Under the pieces are notes generated by a model. It was not told where the DNA came from, searched no databases, and was given only the letters and a program-made list of their open reading frames with translations. The translations under genes and the position numbers were made by a program. This document shows, piece by piece, positions 36,858-47,086 of a DNA stretch of 64,000 bases; positions within the stretch are counted from its first letter, which is position 1, and each line of letters starts with the position of its first letter. This DNA is from Romanomermis culicivorax (Eukaryota; Nematoda; Enoplea; Mermithida; Mermithidae): NCBI GenBank assembly GCA_963922205.1, contig CAWUHX010000209.1, positions 558,001 through 622,000 on the forward strand, given 5' to 3'.

Positions 36858-37349
36858 CTATTGTTGTTGTGGAATACTTTGTGAGTCGGTCTCCCTGGGT
36901 TTCCCAGATAAGTAGGGCTCTTACCTCTCCGGTTTGGGTTAAGAAGGGACTGTCTGGTTTTGTAACCCGGTCCAGAGTTTGGGTCATTTTGTGGATGACC
37001 CCGTCCCCGTTCACACTGAGCAGGACCTTGGGATTGTCAACCCTAACCTGCCAGTGTTATCCCTTACTCTACAGCAGCACCCCAGGACAGCACCAGAGTA
37101 CCCTATAGGTCTTCCTATAGCCTGTGCTGGCCCTGTTAGGTTCCCAAGCAAGTAGGAAAAGCCCTCCCATTAGGAGTCACAGCCTATCACTCACTGTGAT
37201 AGGGTCAAACTGAAATGATTTACCATCAATGTGACTGGAAAATAATGTTTTCTACCTAAGAGAACATCACACGTTCACCCGCTTTCCCACTTGACGTGAC
37301 ATGGTGAGGCTGGAAAATCGATCTTAAGTCTGGCAGCTGGCCCTTAAGT

Positions 37350-39075
37350 AACTAATTTTTGATTGAGGTATTCCAAAAAAACAGTTTCAGAGCACCAAAC
37401 TGATTTTTGAGTGAGGTATTCGAAAAAAGTAGTTTCAGAGCACCAAACTAATTTTTGAGTGATGTATTCGATAAAAAAGTTTCAGAGCAACAAACTGATT
37501 TTTGAGTGAGGTATTCGAAAAAAACAGTTTCAGAGCATCAAACTGATCTTTGAGTGAGGTATTTGAAAAAAACAGTTTCAGAGCACCAAACTGATTTTTG
37601 AGTGAGGTATTCGAAAAAAACAGTTTCAGAGCACCAAACTGATTTTTGAGTGAGGTATTCGATGAAAAAGTTTCAGAGCAGCAAACTGATTTTTGAGTGA
37701 GGTATTCGAAAAAATAGTTTGAGAGCACCAAACTAATTTTTGAGTGAGGTATTCGAAAAAAAAGTTCCAGAGCATCAAACTGATTTTTGAGTGAGGTATT
37801 CGAAAAAAAAGTTTCAGAGCAGCAAACTGATTTTTGAGTGCAGTATTCGATAAAAAAGTTTCAGAGCAGCAAACTGATTTTTGAGTGAGGTATTCGAGAA
37901 AAAAGTTGCAGAGCAGCAAACTGATTTTTGAGTGAGGTATTCGATAAAAAAGTTTCAGAGCATCAAACTGATTTTTGAGTGAGGTATTCGAAAAAAAAGT
38001 TTCAGAGCAGCAAACTGATTTTTGAGTGCGGTATTCGATAAAAAAGTTTCAGAGCAGCAAACTGATTTTTGAGTGAGATATTCGATAAAAAAGTTTTAGA
38101 GCATCAAACTGATTTTTGAGTGGGGTATTCGATAAAAAAGTTTCAGAGCAGCAAACTGATTTTTGAGTGAGGTATTCGAAAAAAAGTTTCAGAGCAGCAA
38201 ACTGATTTTTGAGTGGGGTATTCGAAAAAAAAGTTTCAGAGCACCAAACTGATTTTTGAGTGAGGTATTCGAAAAAAAAGTTCCAGAGCATCAAACTGAT
38301 TTTTGAGTGAGGTATTCGAAAAAAAAGTTTCAGAGCAGCAAACTGATTTTTGAGTGAGGTATTCGAAAAAAAAAGTTCCAGAGCAGCAAACTGATTTTTG
38401 AGTGAGGTATTCGAAAAAAAGTTTTAGAGCACCAAACTGATTTTTGAGTGCGGTATTCGATAAAAAAGTTTCAGAGCAGCAAACTGATTTTTGAGTGCGG
38501 TATTCGATAAAAAAGTTTCAGAGCAGCAAACTGATTTTTGAGTGTTTCAGAGCAGCAAACTGATTTTTGAGTGAGGTATTCGAAAAAAAAGTTTCAGAGC
38601 AGCAAACTGATTTTTGAGTGCGGTATTCGAAAAAAAAGTTTCAGAGCAGCAAACTGATTTTTGAGTGAGGTATTCGAAAAAAAGTTTCAGAGCAGCAAAC
38701 TGATTTTTGAGTGCGGTATTCGATAAAAAAGTTTCAGAGCAGCAAACTGATTTTTGAGTGCGGTATTCGATAAAAAAGTTTCAGAGCAGCAAACTGATTT
38801 TTGAGTGCGGTATTCGAAAAAAAAGTTTCAGAGCAGCAAACTGATTTTTGAGTGAGGTATTCGAAAAAAAGTTTCAGAGCAGCAAACTGATTTTTGAGTG
38901 CGGTATTCGAAAAAAAGTTTTAGAGCACCAAACTGATTTTTGAGTGAGGTATTCGAAAAAAAAGTTTCAGAGCAGCAAACTGATTTTTGAGTGCGGTATT
39001 CGATAAAAAAGTTTCAGAGCAGCAAACTGATTTTTGAGTGCGGTATTCGATAAAAAAGTTTCAGAGCAGCAAACT
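37350..39075 (-). repeat. 47-bp satellite, inverted block between foreign DNA and copy B
   Basis: This is the same monomer as at the window ends but on the opposite strand (CAAACTGATTTTTGAGTGAG, then GTATTCG). Most monomers are the GCTGCT type (seen here as AGCAGC), like the right-hand array and unlike most of the left array. Many have GTGCGGTATT, a variant not prominent elsewhere. The block runs directly into the LTR at 39076 with no other sequence between. This suggests copy B originally sat in a satellite array. Confidence 0.93.
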
Positions 39076-39553
39076 TGTTGAGGTGGTCTTAGGTGCACAT
39101 GTCCAGCTTCCGGCGTCGGTGCGCAGGCGGTTGGACGCGGCGAAAAGTGGCGAAAAGAAATGCTAAATTTGCATAGGTTATTTCTGCCACTGTTTCGCGG
39201 TTTTTCTGTTTGTTAGTCAGTGTTAGATTTATTTGTTTTTATGGAGTGACGCCGCCATCGCCTTTCTACAATATTTTTGTTTATTATTGTTATTTTGGCG
39301 TTGCCACTAGCTACCCAATACAACTTGAACCCGTAAGTGTATTGTTCTGTGAGCGTAGGGGAAGGAGTCTATAAGGTCAGGATTGGAGACTTGGGTAGGA
39401 ACTCCTAAGGTACGTGCCAAGGTGTTCTGCCTGAGGTTTAGTGAAAGTTCTGGCGAGTATCTGGTGAAACGTCTGGGAGAGTTTTGTGGTTGTTGTTGTT
39501 GTTAGCCTTTGGTCAGAACTGTTGCATAGTGTTGACCCCACAGCAGCCTAACA
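39076..39553 (+). repeat. 5' LTR of copy B, 478 bp
   Basis: It begins TGTTGAGGTGGTCTTAGG and ends GCAGCCTAACA. It carries the conserved CCC|GTAAGT donor at about 39333 and GTCTATAAGG near 39370. It differs from the LTRs at 19223 and 52962 at many more positions than those two differ from each other (for example GAAATGCTAAATTTGCATAG). It is therefore not the natural partner of the 3' LTR at 52962. Confidence 0.9.
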
Positions 39554-39555
39554 AG

Positions 39556-39573
39556 TGGTGGACTCTTAACGCC
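39556..39573 (+). promoter_or_regulatory. Primer-binding site, copy B
   Basis: TGGTGGACTCTTAACGCC lies two bases after the LTR, identical to copy A. This shows both copies use the same tRNA primer. Confidence 0.75.
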
Positions 39574-39580
39574 TCTCACG

Positions 39581-42500
39581 ACGGATAACCGGAGAACCAC
39601 CAGAAAAATAACTAAACCTCCTGGGTTTTACTTGCAGTCACATACCGGAAAAGTGAAGAAGATGAGTATTCCGGTAGGGAAAACGTTGAGGACTCCTCCT
39701 AGGTCACACGAACCTAGTGTTTCGAATCTCGACTCTGCTGAAGAACACGCAGCGGTAGAAAAGGTTCAAGCACAGGCGCCTGAGACTGAAGGAAGGAGAG
39801 AGAGTGGAATTGCCGAAATGGCAAGAGTTGAAGAAGAGTTGAGGAGAAGTGGTTTTGAGATGGCTAGGAGAGCCGAGATTGAAACTACTGTAAGTGGTAG
39901 TGTCAGAGGTCAGCAGACCTTTGAGAAGGAGAGACCGACGTTGCCCTCGAAGTTGGTCCATCCGATGGCCGAGACGCTGGAGGAGATTAGACGGAAATCG
40001 AAACCGGCGTGGAGGTCAAACATGGTGGACATGAATTACGACGAATATTACGAGGACGCGCCGGCCGATTTATACGACAACAAATATTCGAGGCGATACG
40101 ACCCCGAAATTAAGAATTGGAGTCGACGAGAGGATCCGAGGGATCGAGTCGATCCCAAGGATTTACGGATTAACGCGCTGGAGAAGAAAATGGAATTATT
40201 AATAAAAGTAATCGAAAGCGCGCAGGTCAAGGAAAAGGAGTCGGAGGATGATCAACGGAGGAAGATAGGTGAGTCTTCTTACCTTGAGAATAGAGTTGAG
40301 AGAGTTAGTGAACCTAAGAGAGAGGTTCATTCGGAAGTTTATGTCAGGTCTCAAGATGATAGAGACAAATATTCGGCTAGAGATAGAGGTTGGACTGAGG
40401 AGCCGCAGAGTTCGAGGAATGCTGAACAAGCACAATCGAATGCCTACGGTTACTCAGAGAATAGGAGGTCTAGGGAAAGGAAAGTGACTATTTGCGACGA
40501 ATCGTCCCAGGGAGAGGATAGGTTTTCTCGTCCTACTCCTTGGAGAGATACCGCAAATAGAGCTGACCTTAGCCCTGAGAGGAGAAGAAAGAGAAAGTCA
40601 AAGAGTCGAAAGAGATCTCACAGATCTAGAGCTAGAAGTAGACATTACTCAGATAGTGATAATAGCAGTTCATCTACTTCGAACTCTAGCTCAAGTGTTG
40701 AAGTTGATGTGAGAGATGTGGTAAAGGCCTTGAAACATAGACCTTTACATGATAGTATAAAGGCGACGGAGGCTTTGAAGTTTTTTACTGATCTGGAAAG
40801 TGAATTTCTGGAGAATACGGCTGATAAAGTGAAGAAGGAGTGTTTGAGAAGTTTGTCTCAGAACAGGGCGAGGAGGATAGCGAGAACATCCTCAAGTTAT
40901 ACAGAAGCGCGGAGAAATATTTTAAAGTATCTCGCGCCGACTTATGATTTGACGATGCTCAAAAGAGAGTTGTTTAATATGAAACAGGAAGAAGGCGAGT
41001 CAGCCTTAGAGTTTTTAAAGAGATTGAGTAATCATGTGGATCTGGTCTATGCAGATCAGAGTGATCAAGTAAGGCAAGAGAGCATTATTAATGCCTTCAT
41101 TTATAAGAGTAGTCCGTTGTATCAGACGGAGTTGCAGGAAGTATTGTCATCGATGAAAACATGGCAAGACCTTGCATACGCCCTAACTCAGATTGACAAA
41201 AAGTATAGGAATGTGTTTACTGCTTTTGGAGCCAAGGATAAACCAATTGTGGTGAATCAAGTTGTGGCGGAAGAGATGTGCCCGGAAATTGCTTTTGTCG
41301 GGAATGCTCCGTATGGAAGTACTAAAAAGTATAACCAGACGAAGTCAAGACCACAAAATCAGTTGCAAAAGGCAGTAGGAGAGGAGAAAAGTGAGGAGAA
41401 TGCGGAAGAGATGTTACCTGGTCTGTCGCCTCGTGATGTCAAAAAGTCTAACGAGGAGCAGGCCAAGGAGTCTTTTCTAGCTATTCTCTCAAAGGAGTGG
41501 CTACAATTGGTTCAGAAAGTAGATAAATTACAAGTTACTCAGAGTGAAGCCTTAAAAGAGTTGACTACTGTGAAGGCTGCAGCTGCTGAAAAGCAGAAGC
41601 AGTTGAAGCAGCAGAGACCCTATTGCATTTATCATAAGAATAATACTCATGCTACGGAAGAGTGTAAAACGTTAGCTTACCGGCGTCAGCAACAGCAACG
41701 CGGTGGATTTAACCGTGGCATGTCTAATCAGTATTATGGTGGTGATAGGAACGCTTCATATAGAGGAAGTTTTAGAGGTAGAGGTGGACCTCAGTATGGA
41801 TTTAGAGGAAGAGGAAGAGGTGCCTATTATGTAGGATTCCCCGAAGAAGATCAAATGTACGGGTATGACCCAGAGTTTGAGAGATACAGGGAATTCTGCA
41901 GACTCAGGGAACAAGGCATCCAGTTGCAGAGACAGCCTCAGTTGATGTTACCTGCACCAACTAGTCAACCTGCTATTCAGAATAGTACCGTCCAGGATCA
42001 GTCTGGATCATTTGTTTCGAACCAGTCGCAACCTAGTTCGCATAACGTAATGGTGACAAGCCGTACGGATGTGGATGATGAAAGCGAAAAGAGTAGAAAC
42101 AAATCTTCTAGTTTGGTTCTCGGAAGTATTATTCACCTGGATAAGGTGACACCTCTAGAGAAGGTAAAAGAAAGAGATTTGGCTCATGTGAAGTATGGGA
42201 GAAAAGCAACGGACGTGGAGAGAAGGTTGTTGGAAAATTATCCGAAAACGGTTCCGTTCTATATAACTGTGGTTATTAAAGAAACGGCTACCAGAGCTTT
42301 AATCGATACAGGAGCTCAGTGTACGGTCATGTCTTCTAAGCTCCTGAAAAGGGCATTAGACGTTGATTATACAGTGTACCCTCGTATCCTTAAAGTCACT
42401 GTAGCTGATGGAAAAGTTGTGCATGCCTATGGGTATGTACCAGTTTGTATGAAGACTGAATTTGGAAGTTTTCCAGTCAATGCTATAGTGTTGCCAGATG

Positions 42501-43411
42501 CAGGTGAGGACCTGATCTTGGGCACAGATTTTTTAGCACACCCAGATTTAGGTGTGGTGATTGATTTTAAAAGAAATGCCATGACGATACAAGGCATTGA
42601 GAAAAGGATTGACGTAGTTCAAGTTCCTTCTGTAACTACTGTGCAAACGGTAATGGAAGAAGTAACTAAAGTCAGTGTGGCGTCGACTGATTGCATAAAT
42701 CAAATTGTTTATCCAAAAGTTTGTCTACTAAAGACAACTGTTGCAATTGTTGCATGTAGTAAAACCTACATTCCATATGGAACAGATGTTTTGATGAAGG
42801 CAAAACTTTGGGATCAACATGGAGATGCCACGTTGAACGGAATTATCGTCGAATCAAAGGATTCTGAAAGGAAGTTCAGAATGGAGAAAGCGGTTGTAGA
42901 CGGATCACAAGAGGAGTTTGTAGTACTAATCTCCAATACCACAGGTTCTGGTTGTCGGTTTGAGAGAGATCAAATCATTGGCTATACAGAATCTATGCTT
43001 ATTGAAGATGATGATACGTACAAGAAGGTGAAAGAAATGAAGAAGATAAAGGAGGAAAAGGAATATCAAACTTGTATGGTAAAGGAAGGAATGCCTGCAT
43101 TATCAAAAGCTGATTCTGTAGAGTTCTATACTTCACTATGCAAGATGATATCGAAGGCAAAAATATCGGAAGAGAAGAAAACGGAAGCTATAGAGTCTTT
43201 GTTGAAGTACAGAGATGTCTTTAGCTTGCCTGGTGATCCGGCTACTACAATCCCAGCTCTGACGTGTAAGATAGATACAGGAGATGCGAGACCTGTAGCA
43301 AAGAGATATTACAGAGCTTCAATTAATAGTCGGCCAGGAGTAAGGCGACATATAAAGGAGATGTTGGATCAAGGAGTGATCGAGCCCTCGAAGTCACCGT
43401 GGGCTGCACCC
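39581..43411 (+). pseudogene. Gag-protease-RT start, copy B, one frame but without its ATG
   Basis: Compared with copy A, the Gag start ATG is ACG at 39581; the next in-frame ATG (KKMSIPVG) is at about 39662. From there one frame of about 1,250 codons covers the SR-like block, the Gag capsid domain, the CX2HX4HX4C knuckle, the RGG box, the protease ([22 protein letters not shown]) and the start of RT, up to WAAP. This shows the ancestral arrangement was a fused Gag-Pro-RT frame with no frameshift site. RT is then cut by a 325-bp insertion at 43412. Confidence 0.87.
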
Positions 43412-43480
43412 AATTTTTCAAACTTATTTTCACTCCGAAAAATTCCATATAATTTTCATTTCTAAAAGTTATCAACTTCA

Positions 43481-43549
43481 TTGGTGGGCAGTTCAAAAAG
43501 CAGCAGGTACGCTGCTACTTGCCAAAGGTTGTAGGTTCACGACCACCAA
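43481..43549 (+). repeat. First tRNA-like unit of the SINE, degenerate
   Basis: TTGGTGG at the start can pair with CCACCAA at the end like an acceptor stem. A GCAGC/GCTGC hairpin sits in the middle, where the anticodon arm would be, and GGTTCACGACC resembles a B box with an extra base. It is too irregular to call a gene. Confidence 0.35.
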
Positions 43550-43609
43550 GCATTGGAGTTGCTAAAAGACCAAAGCCTAGGGGAGCACCTTAATCTGGGT
43601 TCACCTCGT

Positions 43610-43680
43610 GGTGTGGTGGTCTAGTGGTGAGGACATCAGCCCGGAATGCTGGTAACCCAGGTTCGACTCCTGGCTGCACC
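43610..43680 (+). tRNA. tRNA-like unit with intact A and B boxes, probable SINE head
   Basis: All four arms can be drawn. The acceptor GGTGTGG pairs with CTGCACC with two wobbles. The D arm is GTCT/GGAC around AGTGGTGA. The anticodon stem TCAGC/GCTGG has a seven-base loop CCGGAAT. The variable loop is four bases, and the T arm is CCAGG/CCTGG with loop TTCGACT. The A box TGGTCTAGTGG and B box GGTTCGACTCC fit pol III consensus. In the anticodon loop, position 33 is C rather than U and the formal anticodon would be GGA, yet there is no long variable arm as in tRNA-Ser. It is therefore more likely a tRNA-derived SINE promoter than a working tRNA. Confidence 0.5.
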
Positions 43681-43736
43681 CAATTTTTCAAACTTATTTT
43701 CACTCCGAAAAATTCCATATAATTTTCATTTCTACA

Positions 43737-45623
43737 AGACCAGTAGTTGATTTTAGAGGTATAAACGAAGTGACCAAGGATGATAAATATCCCATCCCGA
43801 GAATGGATGACTATTTAGATTGCCTTGGAAGAGCGAAGTTTTATACGACTCTAGATTTGAAGTCAGGATATTGGCAGGTCCCGATGGAGGAGGAAAGCAA
43901 GGAGAAAACGGCTTTTATATGCCAAGAGGGCTTGTTTCAGTTTAAAGTGATGCCGTTTGGATTGAAGAATGCACCTGCTGAATTCCAAAGGATGATGGAG
44001 AGAATCCTTGGGGATTTGGTATGGAAAATTTGCCTAGTGTATATAGATGATATTATCATCTTCTCGAATACGTTCGAGGAACACTTAGAGAATTTGAACT
44101 TGGTGCTAGAAGCGTTGAGGAAGGCGAAGTTGACTCTTAAGCCGGAGAAATGTGAATTTCTTCCCGAGAAGGTGCACTTTTTAGGACACATCTTGGATGC
44201 CAACGGAATTTCTCCGGATCCTAAGAAGGTCAAGGCGATAACGGAATTTCCATTCCCGGATTCTGTTAAGAAAATGCAAAGATTCCTAGGTATGCTACAA
44301 TGGTGTAAGAAATTTATACCAGACCTAGCAGCACTAGCTGAACCCTTGTACAAATTAACGGGTAAGAAGGGAACATGGAATGTAACGGAGTTACATTACA
44401 CAACTTTTGAGAAGCTCAAAGTAGCATTGACCTCAGTACCTTTCTTAAGACATCCAATTTTAGATGGATCTGCACGATTCATCCTTCAAAGGGATGCCAG
44501 TGGAATTGCATTGGGAGCAGTGTTATGTCAAGAGACTGACTCGGAACGTTGGGTAGTTGCCTACAATAGTCGGATATTGCGGGCAGAAGAAAGGAAATGG
44601 TGCGCCACCGAAAGGGAATGCTTAGCTGTCGTTTACGGCCTTAAAATTTATAAACATTATCTTTTGGGCCAAAAGGTCAGGATTCAAACTGACCATAAAC
44701 CATTATTATCAATGAGGGTGAATACACAGACTAATGACAAACTCAAGAGGTGGTACGCATTCATTTGCCAGTTTAATCACAAGTTGGAGTATGTGCCTGG
44801 CAGACAAAATGCCATGGCAGATTTCCTCTCCAGGAAAGAGGAACCGGATGAACAGAAAGAGAAGTTGCCACCAAAATGGGAGCTTATCTTTCAGAAAGAA
44901 GATGTGAAATCTCTTACTGAAGACGAAGTCCTTAGCCAAAACCACAAAGTTTTAGTGAAACAACTTCGGGAACTCAGAGGAGATGAAGTGGATGAGGCTG
45001 TAGGAATCTTCACTCCGGTGAAGATGGCCACAGCTTCAGTGGCATCAAACTATGGTGTTAGTGATGAAACTCAACTTAATATTTCTCCAGAATTTGATAA
45101 TTATCGAACGCCTGAGAAATATGAAATTGAGGCGGTAGTCACTAGACAAATGGCAAAAAACTTGCAGCAGGAGGAAAAAGGACATCCTCCTGGGCAAGCA
45201 AAACCTAAAGAAGAGGTGAAGAGAATTTTTGAACCGAAGGAGAAGGAGTTTGAAGAAGCCCCAGAGATTGAAGATGGTAGACCGAAAGGGCTTATCTCAA
45301 ACGCCTTGATGTCAAAGTTGCAAGGAAAGGATAAAGATCTAAAAGTGATCTTCGAGAAACTAGGTGCTAGTAGTAGCACTAAGTCTCAAAGTAACTTTTA
45401 TATCGATCAAGGGATACTATATAGAGAGACTTTTGGCGAGGCAGAGGATCAAGTTGTTGTCCCCTCTGTTCTCAAAAAAGTTGTCCTGCATCAGTATCAT
45501 GGAGCAGTGATGATGACGCATCAAGGGTTTAAGAGAACCCTTGCTATTATCAAAAAGCCGTTCTGGTGGCCGAGCATCGAGAAGGATGTTCGGAGCTGGA
45601 TCAGCTTTTGTCCGATATGTTAA
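43737..45623 (+). pseudogene. RT remainder, RNase H and integrase zinc finger, copy B
   Basis: Homology to copy A resumes at AGACCAGTAG after the SINE. The segment has LDLKSGYW, FKVMPFGLKNAP, the YIDD box, RNase H and the HHCC finger. Near the first RNase H aspartate, copy B reads QRDAS where copy A has QTDAS. It ends with CPIC followed by the same TAA as copy A. No second break is seen within the segment. Confidence 0.87.
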
Positions 45624-45626
45624 ATT

Positions 45627-46421
45627 GCGACTCCAGGAAAGGCTACTATACCGCCATTAAATCCAATTATTCCTAGAGGACCATTTGACATAGTCTCTGT
45701 AGATATTGTGGGAATATCTCCCATGAGCGAGAAAAGACCGTATGTGATAGTATTTCAAGATAACTTTACAAAATGGGTGGAAGCAGAAATGTTTCCGGAT
45801 CAATCTGCTGTAACCATTGTGGACAGTTTTCTTCGAAATATTGTGTTTAGGCATGGAACCCCGGTGAAATTGTTGGGTGATAACGGTTCATGCTTTACAG
45901 CTGATTTGATGACGTCAGTCTGTAAATTGTTGGAGTGTCAGAAGATTTTCACAACTGCCTACCATCCACAAGGAAATGGAATGGTTGAAAGGTTTAACCA
46001 AACCTTGATCAAGCAGTTGCGAAAGGTTGCTATAGAGGATTCAGATAAGTGGGACAGATATTTGCAATCTGTCGTTTTTGCATACAATGCCACACCTCAT
46101 ACCTCAACGAGATGTTCTCCATTTGCCATATTGAGAGGTCATGAGGCTAATTTTGGCATTAGTATTGGTGTTGCTAGAAATATAGTTCTGCCAATGAACT
46201 ATGAGGCTTATAAGCATATACTAACCGAAAGTTTAGTAGAAACTTATGAAGTCATTTCAGAGAATATCAGGAAGGCTGCGGAGAGCAGTAAAAAGTTTTT
46301 TGACCGTAAAGCAAAAGCTCATGATTATTCCGTCAATGATTGGGTTTTGCTGAAAGTCGATAAACAGAAAAAACTGGGTCTGCCGTGGCAAGGACCGCAT
46401 GTTGTTACTGATAATAGGTGA
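45627..46421 (+). pseudogene. Integrase core, copy B, truncated by TGA
   Basis: It reads in frame after the shared TAA. The three acidic residues sit in the same contexts as in copy A, with LLGDNG for LLSDNG at the second. AGA in copy A (after VTDNR) is TGA here at 46419-46421, removing about the last 60 residues. The frame stays open beyond the stop to about 46603, so the stop is recent. No part of the catalytic triad is lost. Confidence 0.85.
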
Positions 46422-46603
46422 TTATCAGAGAACGTGCTTGAAATCACTCACTGGAGAGAGCCGCTGAAAAAGCAGGTGGTATCCGTGAGCAGGTTAAAGC
46501 ACTTTCGCTACGAGACCGGCAGATGGCTGCAGTCTAAGGACTTGTCATCTAAGGACACGCAGTTTACTGTAGATTCAAAAATTAGTAGTTATAAACTGCT
46601 GTA

Positions 46604-47086
46604 GCGCATAGCGCTGTTTTTCGCGTGTGTGTGTGCGTATGAATACCCCCCCCCCCCCATATTTTTTCATCCCCAATTGTGTATTTAGGTACAAATTGTA
46701 TTTATTTGTATTTATATATGTATTTATCGCGTATTTGTCGTGTATTATTAATTCTCCCTCGCGTAAATCTTAAAATTTTCAAAAATTCTTGGTAAACAAC
46801 CACTCTTCGCAAAAAACCCAAATTCTTAATACTTTTTTCGCGGCCTAAATTTTAAATTTCCCCGAGTCGGAGTAATTTTTTCGGAGGAAATAGTTAGTTG
46901 TTGCCCCCCAATTCTGTGAATATTGGAAGAATTGGGAAAACCCCTGAGTTTTAGAGTGAAAATAGACAAAAAGTAGCGAAAGCGGAAAATTTGTCGATTT
47001 TTCAGCTCTTATCAGAAGATTTTAAAAAAATTTTTGCAAAAATTGATAGCGCCGAATTCCAAGAATTTGAGAAAGAAGCGGAAGAA
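46604..47086 (+). other. Spacer between integrase and the 3' gene, with a splice acceptor
   Basis: It contains a C-run of about 14 at 46648, AT-rich DNA similar to copy A, and GATTTTTCAG ending at 47005, a strong nematode-type 3' splice site. The frame after it is open from 47006 and includes the proposed start ATG at 47087. An mRNA spliced from the LTR donor to this acceptor would be a natural way to express the 3' gene. Confidence 0.5.

Larger units (their letters stand above)
43412..43736 (+). mobile_element. tRNA-derived SINE-like insertion in RT of copy B
   Basis: This 325-bp segment replaces about 33 bp of RT that copy A has at about 23560-23593. A 63-bp sequence starting GGCTGCACCCAATTTTTC occurs twice, at 43402-43464 and 43672-43734, exactly 270 bp apart. 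Its first ten bases, GGCTGCACCC, also occur naturally in RT at the junction. Between the copies are two tRNA-like units, the second well folded. The layout suggests a tRNA-related SINE with a unique tail, joined to RT through the ten shared bases. Confidence 0.7.

Noticed and set aside
43610-43680. Functional tRNA-Ser(GGA)
   Set aside because: It lacks the long variable arm of tRNA-Ser, has C at position 33, and sits in a repeated SINE-like unit. I kept it only as a tRNA-like SINE part.
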